From NCBI GenBank assembly GCA_020630145.1, contig JAHDBX010000033.1:1-9921 (forward strand): a DNA stretch of 9,921 nucleotides. Direction: 5' to 3'. The stretch's first letter is position 1; every line of letters begins with the position of its first letter. The notes beneath the pieces are model-generated. The model worked only from the letters and a program-made list of their open reading frames with translations, did not search any database and was not told the origin of the DNA. Source of the stretch: Gammaproteobacteria bacterium. GTDB lineage: Bacteria; Pseudomonadota; Gammaproteobacteria; HTCC5015. Below, piece after piece: positions 1 through 7,926 of the stretch. The position numbers were made by a program, and so were the translations under genes.

Positions 1-258
1 GATGCTTGGCATGTGCTGAGTCAATTTGTCAATATATCAAGTTTGACTTTCAGCTTTAGTGAAAATAGCTATATTGCTTTAAAGCAGCCGGTTTATATAA
101 TCATTGCTTTAGTGTTAGTTTTGGCATTTCCCAATAGTCATCAAATTGTTGAAAAATTTAAAGCAAATAACAAATTCTTAATTGCAACCGTAATTTTAAT
201 GTTAATAAGTCTTTTGAATATGTCATATGTTCGAGGCTTCTTATACTTCCAGTTTTAA
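1..258 (+). CDS. MBOAT-family (AlgI-like) membrane O-acyltransferase, C-terminal part only
   Basis: The reading frame is open from the first base, so the true start lies left of the window and only the last 85 codons are seen. The fragment is strongly hydrophobic, with two clear membrane segments at about residues 48-60 and 73-80 of the fragment, and it ends in FLYFQF. That aromatic ending is typical of the membrane-bound O-acyltransferases of the AlgI/DltB type, which move acyl groups across the inner membrane onto exported polysaccharides or peptidoglycan. The catalytic histidine region would lie upstream and cannot be checked. The next gene, 10 nt downstream, encodes an SGNH-type protein, the usual partner of such transferases, and this supports the call. 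The GTG at 13 is only an internal valine codon. The substrate polymer is unknown. Confidence 0.66.
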   Translation, partial: DAWHVLSQFVNISSLTFSFSENSYIALKQPVYIIIALVLVLAFPNSHQIVEKFKANNKFLIATVILMLISLLNMSYVRGFLYFQF

Positions 259-268
259 GGCAGTTCAT

Positions 269-1204
269 ATGTATAAAAAATGGTTAATTAAAGTCTCTAT
301 ATTGTTTGCATTGAGTTTGGTGGCAGTTTCAATATTATATAAGTTCATTGTTATTGACCGTGTATACAGTAATATAGATTATGCAATAGCAGCAGAAACA
401 AAAAACGTTTTTATTGGGGCTTCGCATTTTGAAGTGGGTATTGATGATGCTTTGCTAAATGATACAGCTAATTACTCGGTATCAGGTATGCCGTATTACT
501 TTACGTACCCAAAAGTAAAAAGAATACTTGAAAATAATAAACAAATAGAAAAACTCTTTGTGAGCTTGTCGCCTATACATATAGGGCCTTATGGTGATGC
601 AACGTTGTTATCTGATAAAGGTCTGTCTAGAGAGGAAGCATTTGAGTTCTTTCCTTTAATGGAAGAGTATGACGCCTTGGGTGCAAAAAGGTTTAGTTTA
701 GATTTTGTTTTATCATACGCAAAGTATAACTTAGGTGTGCCGTTTAATTATATGGATGACTTAAAACGTACCTTGGTATCATTTAAACGCCACTTAAGCG
801 TGTCTGATTTTGATTTTATGGGTAAGTATAAAGTTTATACTGAGAACTTAATTAAGCCTGCAGACTTGAAAAAGAAAGCAGACTTTTACTTTGGCGATCA
901 CATTCAATACTCTGAATTTACAGTTAAAGCCGTAGAGAAGGTTGCCGCATTGGCTCAACAGTTAAATGTTGAATTGTATATTGTAAATATGCCAGCATAC
1001 GAAGAGTTTAGGAAGCTCGTGCCAAGCGAATATACAGATAAGCAAAAAAGTTTAATGCAAGATTTGCAGGCAAAATACACTAACTTAAGGTATTTAGACT
1101 ATTATGAGTATCCAATCGATGCAAAAGGTTTTTTAGACGGTGACCACCTGAATATTGTTGGTGCGAAAGTGTTCACTCAAGAACTGCTCAATAAGGCTTT
1201 ATAG
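269..1204 (+). CDS. Membrane-anchored SGNH/AlgX-DltD-like protein, probable O-acetylation partner
   Basis: This protein of 311 residues has an N-terminal signal-anchor (about residues 5-27) after the charged start MYKK, so the body probably faces the periplasm. The first SGNH block is seen as GASH (Ser52), after the beta-strand VFIG. The last block is DGDHLN at 290-295 and supplies the Asp and His of a catalytic triad. In AlgX, AlgJ and PatB relatives such proteins handle acetyl groups delivered by an MBOAT transporter. Here the MBOAT gene ends only 10 nt upstream, so the two are probably co-transcribed. I chose ATG 269 over the in-frame ATG at 227, because the sequence taagg at 256-260 is well placed before 269 and the hydrophobic anchor then starts naturally. 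The 227 start would overlap the MBOAT gene. Whether this protein is an esterase or a transferase, and its substrate, cannot be told from sequence. Confidence 0.7.
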   Translation: MYKKWLIKVSILFALSLVAVSILYKFIVIDRVYSNIDYAIAAETKNVFIGASHFEVGIDDALLNDTANYSVSGMPYYFTYPKVKRILENNKQIEKLFVSLSPIHIGPYGDATLLSDKGLSREEAFEFFPLMEEYDALGAKRFSLDFVLSYAKYNLGVPFNYMDDLKRTLVSFKRHLSVSDFDFMGKYKVYTENLIKPADLKKKADFYFGDHIQYSEFTVKAVEKVAALAQQLNVELYIVNMPAYEEFRKLVPSEYTDKQKSLMQDLQAKYTNLRYLDYYEYPIDAKGFLDGDHLNIVGAKVFTQELLNKAL

Positions 1205-1220
1205 TTTACTTGGGCGCTAT

Positions 1221-1613
1221 TTAAGCAGAGTTACCAATAATGCCTAGTGTTAGGCCGATAACAAAACTTATTACACCTAACCAAGCGGTTATAGCGAGTT
1301 CACGACGCATACTAGAGCTGTTTTCTAATATTTTTGTGTTAACGCGATACTTCCATGTAGGAATTGACCATACGCAAACAAGGTTGCATAGCAAGGAAAA
1401 TAAAAATAATAGTATGGTAACAGATAGCACGATGCCGCTTGGTGTTTCAAAGTCTGGTTTATTGCCAAATACTGTAATAACAATAAAGCTACCAGTAATT
1501 AACGAGGAGAACCAAGTATGAAATGCGCTTCGGTCCTGCAACCATTCTGCGACATATGATCTGTTGTCGTCATTAATTACTGCGTGATCTTTTTTGCTAC
1601 TGTATTTTTCCAT
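1221..1613 (-). CDS. Small three-helix membrane protein of unknown function
   Basis: I do not recognise this 130-residue protein. It has a charged, hydrophilic N-terminus (about 1-30, with WLQDR at 25-29), then three predicted membrane segments at about 33-50, 60-84 and 108-128. A short basic-to-polar loop sits between helices 2 and 3 (IPTWKYRVNTK, then SSSMRRE). It has no obvious enzyme motif and no cysteine-pair or histidine cluster. It converges on the SGNH gene with 16 nt between stop codons and follows the GNAT gene on the same strand after 79 nt. A TACAAT -10-like box in that gap suggests it may have its own promoter. GC is low, about 32% in sampled lines, like the polysaccharide genes beside it. 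The frame, start and composition look like a real gene, but no role can be given. Confidence 0.6.
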   Translation of the reverse strand: MEKYSSKKDHAVINDDNRSYVAEWLQDRSAFHTWFSSLITGSFIVITVFGNKPDFETPSGIVLSVTILLFLFSLLCNLVCVWSIPTWKYRVNTKILENSSSMRRELAITAWLGVISFVIGLTLGIIGNSA

Positions 1614-1647
1614 GCGTAATCTTTCTAGGTATGTGTCAGTAATAACT

Positions 1648-1653
1648 ATTGTA
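1648..1653 (-). promoter_or_regulatory. Candidate -10 box for the small membrane protein gene
   Basis: On the minus strand the gap between the GNAT stop and the membrane-protein start contains TACAAT, a good sigma-70 -10 match, 34 nt before the ATG. No good -35 lies 16-18 nt upstream (CATCAA is at 17 nt). The surrounding DNA is AT-rich, so chance occurrence is possible. Confidence 0.3.
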
Positions 1654-1692
1654 GTTTGGTTTTACATTTTTTGATGTTTTTTAGTGTGTTAA

Positions 1693-2175
1693 CTATAAAT
1701 TTTTCTGCCAAAATAAAGCTTGGCCAGTGTCTGGGTTGAGCTCGTAGCTTGCAAAGCCATATTTTTTATAGGCATTTTTCGCAATATGGTTATTCTCTAA
1801 TACTTCTAAAGTGAGTTTGCAGCAGCCTTTGTCTTTTGCTATTTGTTCAACATGCTGTAACAGTATCTGGCTAAGGCCCAGTCCTCGAAAATTTTGATGC
1901 ACAATAATGTCATGTATATTAATCAGTGGAGCACATGCAAAGGTGGAAAAAGATTCGAAGCAATTAATAAGTGCTGCTGCCTGTTTGTCGACGTAGGCAA
2001 TAATGCTAAAAGCATGGGCTTGTTTTTGTAGGGCACTGGGGAGTTTGTTTTTTATGCTATCGCTAAGTGGCGAGGAGCCACCCATAATATCTTGCGCATA
2101 ATGGTCGAGTAGTTGTATAAAGTCTTGGCTTTGTTGTTTGTCGCTAAAGTCTACCTGCTGTAATTGTATATTCAT
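1693..2175 (-). CDS. GNAT-family N-acetyltransferase
   Basis: This 160-residue protein has the Gcn5-related acetyltransferase fold. Motif A is FRGLGLSQILLQHVEQIA at about 96-113, where R97-G98-L99-G100 is the pyrophosphate-binding loop for acetyl-CoA. It is followed by a beta-strand (KLTLEVL) and the motif-B segment with NHIAKNAYKKYGF near the C-terminus. The length is usual for a single-domain GNAT. The protein ends in FWQKNL, an ending I recall from a common group of environmental gammaproteobacterial GNAT proteins of unknown substrate. It starts 37 nt after the ubiB stop on the same strand, with no terminator visible between them, so it is probably the last gene of the ubi run. A ribosome site is weak (GAG about 10 nt before the ATG). 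The acceptor could be a small molecule, a peptide or a protein and cannot be predicted. Confidence 0.82.
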   Translation of the reverse strand: MNIQLQQVDFSDKQQSQDFIQLLDHYAQDIMGGSSPLSDSIKNKLPSALQKQAHAFSIIAYVDKQAAALINCFESFSTFACAPLINIHDIIVHQNFRGLGLSQILLQHVEQIAKDKGCCKLTLEVLENNHIAKNAYKKYGFASYELNPDTGQALFWQKNL

Positions 2176-2212
2176 ATTTGATATAGCTCAGCTGCTTTTA
2201 TTTGCCTAGGGC

Positions 2213-3808
2213 TTACATTTTACTGATATACAAACCTGCAAATATACCCGCGATAATGGCGCCGATCAAAACACTGCGATTAACTGTTTTGCGTAAGTGC
2301 GCCATTTCTTTAAGCAATTCATGGTGTCTGTTTTCGCGTTCAACGTTAAGTTTGTCGGTTTGAATAAGTGTTTGGATGGCACGGTGTATATCTCTAGGTG
2401 CATCGGGCATATCTTTTACCCAGTCAGGTAGGTTCTCTGTGCCAGGCACCTGTTTAAGAGCTTGTTGCCAAAATGCTTTTAAGCCACTTTCTTTTAATAA
2501 CGTTTTGCGCATAAAGGGTTTGGCGGTTGTCCAAAGGTCTAGTTCTGGATACAGCTGCCTGCCTAAGCCTTCAATTTGTAATAAGGTTTTTTCAAATAAT
2601 ACCAGCTGCGGTTGCACTTGATAATTATACTCACGGGCTATTTGGAAAAGCTGCACCATAAAGTGACCAAAAGATATTTCTTTTAATGGTTTTTCAAAGA
2701 TAGGTTCACAGAGCGTACGTATAGCGGCTTCAAATTCATCTGTGCGTGTATCTTCGCCTATCCATTTTGAATCGATATGTAATTCAGCAACTTTTTGGTA
2801 GTCACGGTTAAAGAAGGCAATAAAATTGTCAGCCATATATTGGCGGTCAAAATTATTCATGGTGCCCATAATGCCAAAGTCCATGGCGATATACTTCGGC
2901 GATGCTGGGTTGCTAGTATCGACAAAGATATTGCCGGGGTGCATATCGGCATGAAAGAAGTTGTGCACAAAAACCTGCGTGAAAAATATTTCCACACCGC
3001 GTTCTGCTAATACTTTTAGATCGACATTTTGTGCTTTAAGCGTATCTACCTGACTAATGGGGGTTCCATAAACGCGTTCTAAGACTAATACATTTTCGCT
3101 TACGTAGTCCCAGTATATTTCGGGTACGTAAATAAGTTCTGAATTATCAAAGTGCTGACGCATAAGGTTGGCGTTAGCCGCTTCGCGCTTAAGGTTTAAT
3201 TCATTTTTAATGGTGTGTTGAAACTCACGCACAACTTCAAGCGGCTTAAAGCGCCTTGCTTCTGGTGAAGCCCATTGCACGACACGTGCTAGGCGTTGCA
3301 TTAGGCTTATGTCACGTTTAATCAGTTTATCAATGCCAGGACGAATAATCTTAACAACGATGTTTTTGCCATTTTGTAATACACCGGCGTACACTTGTGC
3401 AACAGATGCAGCAGCAAGCGGTTGTTCGTCTAAACTGCTAAAAATAGTGTTAATAGGTTGATTGAAAGCCAGCTCTATAATTTTGTGTGACTGTGTTGAA
3501 TCAAAAGGTTTTACATTGTCTTGTAGCTGCGCAAGTGAGTCAGCAATGTCTTCTGGTAGTAAGTCACGGCGTGTTGATAACGCTTGCCCTAACTTGATAA
3601 AAACAGGGCCTAGGTCTTCAAGCGCGTAGCGAATGCGTTCGCCACGTGATTCATGTTTGCTGGCTGCGACCCAATGCCATGGCAGGCAGTAAAAAGCAGG
3701 TTTAATCCACTTAGGAGCCGAGCTAGAAAGTACATCGTCTACAAGTCGATAGCGTGCAATAACACGACCAATGCGCATAATGTGAATAATGTCGCTAGGG
3801 CTCAACAT
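2213..3808 (-). CDS. ubiB: UbiB, atypical kinase-fold ATPase of ubiquinone biosynthesis
   Basis: UbiB is an ABC1/ADCK/UbiB-family protein needed for ubiquinone synthesis in aerobic gammaproteobacteria, thought to use ATPase activity to make lipid precursors available. The family signature is all here in 531 residues (E. coli 546). The KxGQ motif is at about 72-75, followed by LSTRRDLLP. The alanine-rich loop is AAAS at 132-135, in place of a protein-kinase glycine loop, and the ATP-binding lysine is K153 (VVKIIRPG). The catalytic segment is HADMHPGN at about 286-293 and the metal-binding DFG is at 310-312. The C-terminus holds a basic stretch and a membrane helix at about 512-529, the usual inner-membrane anchor. 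The start codon overlaps the ubiJ stop by one base (TAATG), indicating translational coupling. The gene appears intact. Confidence 0.97.
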   Translation of the reverse strand: MLSPSDIIHIMRIGRVIARYRLVDDVLSSSAPKWIKPAFYCLPWHWVAASKHESRGERIRYALEDLGPVFIKLGQALSTRRDLLPEDIADSLAQLQDNVKPFDSTQSHKIIELAFNQPINTIFSSLDEQPLAAASVAQVYAGVLQNGKNIVVKIIRPGIDKLIKRDISLMQRLARVVQWASPEARRFKPLEVVREFQHTIKNELNLKREAANANLMRQHFDNSELIYVPEIYWDYVSENVLVLERVYGTPISQVDTLKAQNVDLKVLAERGVEIFFTQVFVHNFFHADMHPGNIFVDTSNPASPKYIAMDFGIMGTMNNFDRQYMADNFIAFFNRDYQKVAELHIDSKWIGEDTRTDEFEAAIRTLCEPIFEKPLKEISFGHFMVQLFQIAREYNYQVQPQLVLFEKTLLQIEGLGRQLYPELDLWTTAKPFMRKTLLKESGLKAFWQQALKQVPGTENLPDWVKDMPDAPRDIHRAIQTLIQTDKLNVERENRHHELLKEMAHLRKTVNRSVLIGAIIAGIFAGLYISKM

Positions 3809-4440
3809 TATTGCGTGCCTTTGTGTTGTTGTAATTCATCGTTCAATATCTTTACGCGAGCTTCTAGCCTATCAGCTTGTTCACGTAGTTTGATGACTTG
3901 TTGCTTTAATACGGTGTTGTCTTCGCTATTTTTATTTGGCGGCGCGGTTCTTTCTGCGAACTGTTCAAATAAGTTTTTACCTAATTCAAATATACCAGAC
4001 AGTAAGGGTTGAGCCTGCTGTTCTAGTGAGCTGAGCAAAGGGCCAACTGTGTCGCCAAATACTTCTGCGAAAGCATCTTCTTTGGTAAGTGATAAACTTT
4101 CTAGCCAATGTTGTAATGCATGTGCCTTGCCTATGTCGCCATGCATATGCATTTTCTTTTCCAGCAATAGCGTGGCGAGCTTTTCGCCTTTTGCAAGGCC
4201 GATCAAGGCGTTGCTACTGATGTCAATACTGACATCGGCTAGGGCTTCTTGCTTACTTAAAATCACACGACGTGACTGTAAATGGCAATAAATGATGGTT
4301 TGCTGTTTAAGTAATGGTAATGCAGGCAAGGTAACTTTAAATATACTGCCACTAATTTCGCCGGGTGCATATAAATCATTATTGCGTAAGAAGTGATTGA
4401 TGCGTGCTTCTGCTGTGCCTATTAACCAGTCTATACTCAT
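3808..4440 (-). CDS. ubiJ: UbiJ, SCP2-domain accessory factor of ubiquinone biosynthesis
   Basis: UbiJ is a small lipid-binding scaffold of the soluble Ubi complex; in E. coli it works with UbiK to hold ubiquinone intermediates for the hydroxylases and methyltransferases. This protein has 210 residues (E. coli 201). An SCP2-like region spans about 10-112, including the typical strand-turn MHGDIGKAHAL. The segment AEVFGDTVGPLL at about 125-136 is characteristic of UbiJ, and the C-terminus is a predicted coiled coil at about 176-205 (LKQQVIKLREQADRLEARV). Sequence identity to the E. coli protein is low, as is normal for UbiJ, but the position directly before ubiB and the domain order make the call secure. 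It begins 2 nt after the RDD gene stop and ends overlapping ubiB by one base. Confidence 0.9.
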   Translation of the reverse strand: MSIDWLIGTAEARINHFLRNNDLYAPGEISGSIFKVTLPALPLLKQQTIIYCHLQSRRVILSKQEALADVSIDISSNALIGLAKGEKLATLLLEKKMHMHGDIGKAHALQHWLESLSLTKEDAFAEVFGDTVGPLLSSLEQQAQPLLSGIFELGKNLFEQFAERTAPPNKNSEDNTVLKQQVIKLREQADRLEARVKILNDELQQHKGTQ

Positions 4441-4442
4441 AA

Positions 4443-4931
4443 TTATGCTACAAAGTTATTGTTTGAATTGTCGTTCTTTAGTAAATCTTCGTCGCTTTCC
4501 TGAATGACGCAGGTTTTACTGAGTTTGTCATGAAAGCCTTGTTTATTTTTGTCCCAAATTATCCAAAGAAAACCTAAGCCTAATGGTAGGCTGGAAATAA
4601 TATAAGCGAAGTAACGAATAATGGCTTGCGAAAGTGTTAGCGGCCCTAGCGTTTCTGCGTCGACGACTTTGCAGCTGGCTAATAATTTCCCAGGTGTGCC
4701 CGCAAACTTTAGCCATAGGAAGATGGTTAGTACGATGGGCAAAGCATAGTTAACAACAAATTCTTCTGGGCCAATATCAAAAGGGTTTTCTTTTAACATC
4801 AACGCCATAAATTTTTCTTGGCCTAACCATAGATAAAGAATAAGAGAGGTAACCGGCATAAGAATTAACATGTCGATAACCGTTGCCATTAAGCGCCGTA
4901 AGAAGCTGGCATATCTCGTTGCTGTCGTCAT
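4443..4931 (-). CDS. RDD-family membrane protein between ubiE and ubiJ
   Basis: This 162-residue integral membrane protein has the RDD-domain signature. RR at 12-13 and D20 lie in the first helix (FLRRLMATVIDMLIL), then comes GTPGKLL at about 78-84 with VVDAE, and the closing motif QGFHDKLSKTCV at 131-142. Three membrane segments are predicted at about 16-36, 60-77 and 104-126, and an acidic, asparagine-rich tail follows. RDD proteins are mostly uncharacterised; a few have been linked to ion transport or stress. The gene sits between ubiE (7 nt before it) and ubiJ (2 nt after it), a place that is empty in the E. coli ubiE-ubiJ-ubiB operon. This suggests, but does not show, a link to membrane-associated quinone synthesis. 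Translation may reinitiate from ubiE, since GAGAG at the ubiE end could serve as a ribosome site. Confidence 0.88.
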   Translation of the reverse strand: MTTATRYASFLRRLMATVIDMLILMPVTSLILYLWLGQEKFMALMLKENPFDIGPEEFVVNYALPIVLTIFLWLKFAGTPGKLLASCKVVDAETLGPLTLSQAIIRYFAYIISSLPLGLGFLWIIWDKNKQGFHDKLSKTCVIQESDEDLLKNDNSNNNFVA

Positions 4932-4938
4932 AGTATTT

Positions 4939-5697
4939 TTAACTCTCTGCTTTTGTACCGCGGTGCACAGCTACTATGCCACCACTTAAATTATGGTAGT
5001 CAACATGAGCATAGCCTGCATCTATCATCATTTCACGGAGCTCCTCTTGAGGAGGGTGCTTGCGTATAGATTCAACGAGGTATTGGTAGCTGTCTTTGTC
5101 GCCTGTGATCAGTTTGCCCATAGTCGGTATCACATTAAACGAATATTGGTCGTATACTTTTTCAAATAGTGCATTAGTGGGTTTTGAGAATTCTAACACC
5201 AATACTTGGCCACCGGGTTTAAGACAGCGCAGCATACTTTTAAGTGCTTTGCTTTTGTCAGTGACATTACGTAAACCAAAGGCAATGGTGATGCAATTGA
5301 ATTGCTCATCAGCGAAAGGGAGTTGTTCGGCATTAGCTTGAACAACGCTGGTGTTATGGATGGCACCTTTATTGATTAATCGGTTTTGGCCTTCTTCAAG
5401 CATAGAAGCATTGATGTCGGACAAAATGACGTGACCGGTATTGCCGACTTGTTTTGAAAAGGCTAAGGCTAAGTCGCCTGTGCCGCCGGCTAAATCCAGT
5501 ATATGGTCGCCTTCTCGCACACAGGCGATATCCAGTACAAATTTTTTCCATAAGCGATGTATGCCCATAGACATAACATCGTTCATGATGTCGTATTTAT
5601 TGGCAACGGAGTGAAAAACCTCAGCAACGTGATTAACCTTTTCATTAATAGGCACGTCTTTGAAGCCAAAATGGGTCGTTTTATTGTTGTCGTTCAT
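4939..5697 (-). CDS. ubiE: UbiE, demethylubiquinone/demethylmenaquinone C-methyltransferase
   Basis: UbiE transfers a methyl group from S-adenosylmethionine to the ring carbon of ubiquinone (and, where made, menaquinone) precursors. The protein has 252 residues (E. coli 251). The SAM-binding motif I is [13 protein letters not shown] at 68-80. The family signature follows FGLRNVTDK, and [15 protein letters not shown] marks the post-motif strand. The C-terminal section has the conserved [15 protein letters not shown] and GGIVAVHRG. The N-terminus carries the usual FGFKDVP segment, so the ATG at 5697 is a natural start. It lies 1 nt after the spoT stop, and the 3' end of spoT (AAGAAG) appears to provide the ribosome site. 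The gene is therefore probably co-transcribed with, and coupled to, spoT. It looks intact. Confidence 0.97.
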   Translation of the reverse strand: MNDNNKTTHFGFKDVPINEKVNHVAEVFHSVANKYDIMNDVMSMGIHRLWKKFVLDIACVREGDHILDLAGGTGDLALAFSKQVGNTGHVILSDINASMLEEGQNRLINKGAIHNTSVVQANAEQLPFADEQFNCITIAFGLRNVTDKSKALKSMLRCLKPGGQVLVLEFSKPTNALFEKVYDQYSFNVIPTMGKLITGDKDSYQYLVESIRKHPPQEELREMMIDAGYAHVDYHNLSGGIVAVHRGTKAES

Positions 5698-5698
5698 A

Positions 5699-7870
5699 TT
5701 AACTTCTTATTCTAATAACACGGTGGACGTTTTTACGATTACGCAAGCGTCGCATAACGTTGGCTAAATGTTTGCGGTTTTGTACGCTAATAATAAAGTT
5801 CATGGTAGAACCTTCATTATCGCCTTGTGTGTGGGTGACGTGTTCTATGTTGCAGTCACTTTCGGCAATGGTGGTGGCTGCTTGTGCGAGTACGCCACGT
5901 TCCGTATTGGTGGTGATGCGAATGGCGGCTGAAAATGTCTTTTCTAATTGGTTATCCCATTCGAGGTCAACCCATTTGTCAGCTTCGCGCAATGCGCCTT
6001 TAATATTTTTACAGCGGTATTGGTGGATAACAATGCCGCGGCCGGGTGAGGCAACACCAATAATTTTATCGTCAGGCACGGGGTAACAGCATTTTGCATA
6101 CGAAACAGCTAAGCCTTCGGTGCCTTTAATTTGTATTTTATTGTCTTGCGTGGCTTGTAAGTTTTCATCTTGCTGAGAAGGTGAAATGCGTCGTGCCACG
6201 AGTTTAGGCATACGAATACCTAAACCAATCGCCATAAATAAATCATCGATATCATCATAGCCGTACTCTTCTAATACCACTTTTAAACTGTTGCTGGGTA
6301 TTTCGTCGACTTGAATTTTGTAGTCTAGCAAGGCTTGCTTCAGTAAGCGTTTGCCGAGTTGAATAGCATCTTTATTAGTGAGCTGTTTTAAGTAATGACG
6401 AATGGCTGTTCTTGATCGAGCAGTGATTACCCAGTTAAGCCAATTAGCATTAGGCTTTGCATGCGAAGAAGTGATAATGCTAACGGTTTGGCCGCTGCTT
6501 AGTTGCGTACTCAACGGCGCCATATCATTATCTATTTTTACTGACATACAGCTATTGCCAATGTCAGTATGAATAGCATAGGCGAAGTCTATCGGTGTTG
6601 AGCCCTTAGGTAATTCAATGATGTCACCTTCGGGTGTAAAGACGTAAATTTCATCTGGGAACAAATCAATTTTTACGTTTTCCAAAAATTCTTCAGAGTT
6701 GCCTGCGCGCTGTTGTAATTCAAGTAGGTCTTGCAGCCATTCACGTAAGCGTGATTGTGCATCGAGGCTGGCCTCAGAGTCTGTTTTATAACGCCAGTGC
6801 GCGGCTATGCCTGACTCTGCGAACTGGTCCATTTCTTCGGTGCGTATTTGCACTTCTATTTGCAAGCCGTGCGGCCCAAATAAATTTGTGTGCAAGGCTT
6901 GGTAGCCATTGGCTTTAGGTATGGCAATATAATCTTTAAATGTGCCGGGCACGGGTTTAAATAAATTATGTACCATGCCGAGCGTTCTGTAGCATTGGTC
7001 AACCGTATCGGTAACAATACGTACAGCAAATAAATCTTTAATATCTTGGAAACGCTGTTTCTTTTTCAGCATTTTACGGTAGGTACTAAAGATAGTTTTT
7101 TCGCGGGCATGCACGTCGCCGTATATGCCTTGTTCTTCAAGAGCTGCTGAAAAGGTAATTTCTACCTTGTTCATGACTTCTTTTCGGTTGCCGCGCGATT
7201 TGCGCATTGCTTCGGTTAATGCACGATAGCGCATGGGGTAAAGTGATTGTAGCCCCAGGTCTTGTAGTTCCATTCTGATCGTATTAATGCCTAGGCGTAC
7301 AGCAATGGGTACATAAATATCTAATGTTTCTCGGGCAATACGGCGTTGTTTGTCGGCACGCATAATGCCAAGCGTACGCATATTGTGCAGGCGGTCGGCT
7401 AGCTTAATTAAAATAACCCTAATATCGCCAACCATAGCGAGCATCATTTTTTGAAAACTGGCTGCTTTGGCGGCTTCTTTGTTTTCAAAGTTAATATGGT
7501 CTAGCTTGCTAACGCCGTCTACGAGTGTGGCTACGGTGGCATTAAATAGTGAGCTAATTTCGTCTTTGGCTGTTGGTGTATCTTCAATCACATCGTGCAA
7601 AATGGCTGCAACAATCGTGTCAGCATCCATATGCATATGAGCAAGAATAATAGCCACTGAAACAGGGTGGTAAATATAGGGTTCGCCACTTTGGCGAGTT
7701 TGACCGGAATGGGCTTCAGCGCCAAACTCATAAGCTTTAGTGATGAGTTTTATGTCATCAACGGATAAATAGCTATTAACTAGGCTTGTGAGTTCGTCAA
7801 AGGGGTTTGCTACTGTGTCAGCAACAGCTGGGCTGTTGCTGGTTTTAAGGTTTGAGGCGGTTTCAACCAT
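5699..7870 (-). CDS. spoT: SpoT, bifunctional (p)ppGpp synthetase/hydrolase
   Basis: SpoT makes and degrades the alarmone (p)ppGpp that drives the stringent response. The protein has 723 residues (E. coli 702). The HD hydrolase domain spans about 46-200, with H68, the HDVIED motif at 92-97 and [10 protein letters not shown] at 157-166 all present, so hydrolysis should be active. The synthetase domain (about 255-365) keeps [14 protein letters not shown] and [13 protein letters not shown] and has the family glutamate, so synthesis is possible. A TGS domain lies at about 407-470 ([14 protein letters not shown]), a conserved-cysteine region with YAKCCYPVP at 591-599, and an ACT domain at about 648-722. 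The N-terminus is about 20 residues longer than the E. coli protein before the HD motif and is rich in S, A and T. It follows rpoZ after 56 nt. No strong ribosome site is seen before ATG 7870, and no other start is obvious. Confidence 0.96.
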   Translation of the reverse strand: MVETASNLKTSNSPAVADTVANPFDELTSLVNSYLSVDDIKLITKAYEFGAEAHSGQTRQSGEPYIYHPVSVAIILAHMHMDADTIVAAILHDVIEDTPTAKDEISSLFNATVATLVDGVSKLDHINFENKEAAKAASFQKMMLAMVGDIRVILIKLADRLHNMRTLGIMRADKQRRIARETLDIYVPIAVRLGINTIRMELQDLGLQSLYPMRYRALTEAMRKSRGNRKEVMNKVEITFSAALEEQGIYGDVHAREKTIFSTYRKMLKKKQRFQDIKDLFAVRIVTDTVDQCYRTLGMVHNLFKPVPGTFKDYIAIPKANGYQALHTNLFGPHGLQIEVQIRTEEMDQFAESGIAAHWRYKTDSEASLDAQSRLREWLQDLLELQQRAGNSEEFLENVKIDLFPDEIYVFTPEGDIIELPKGSTPIDFAYAIHTDIGNSCMSVKIDNDMAPLSTQLSSGQTVSIITSSHAKPNANWLNWVITARSRTAIRHYLKQLTNKDAIQLGKRLLKQALLDYKIQVDEIPSNSLKVVLEEYGYDDIDDLFMAIGLGIRMPKLVARRISPSQQDENLQATQDNKIQIKGTEGLAVSYAKCCYPVPDDKIIGVASPGRGIVIHQYRCKNIKGALREADKWVDLEWDNQLEKTFSAAIRITTNTERGVLAQAATTIAESDCNIEHVTHTQGDNEGSTMNFIISVQNRKHLANVMRRLRNRKNVHRVIRIRS

Positions 7871-7926
7871 TAATATTGGCTTACGTCTAAATAGATGGCG
7901 GAAAGAATAGAAACCGCTAAAAGCAG

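Noticed and set aside
227..268. Longer start for the SGNH protein gene at ATG 227
   Set aside because: It would overlap the MBOAT gene by 32 nt and add 14 residues ahead of the signal-anchor. The ribosome site at 256-260 points to ATG 269.
1242..1255. Inverted repeat GCCTA-GTGT-TAGGC as a terminator for the converging genes
   Set aside because: The stem is only 5 bp, no T-run follows on either strand, and it lies inside the 130-residue protein gene.
1240..1521. Plus-strand open frame of 93 codons
   Set aside because: It is antisense to the membrane protein gene, which has the better membrane-protein composition and start; the plus-strand protein shows no family motif.
3653..4012. Plus-strand open frame of 119 codons antisense to ubiB and ubiJ
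   Set aside because: It is cysteine- and asparagine-rich in a pattern typical of antisense translation, and it crosses two well-supported genes.
5760..6086. Plus-strand open frame of 108 codons antisense to the spoT ACT region
   Set aside because: It lies fully within conserved spoT coding sequence and has no ribosome site or motif.
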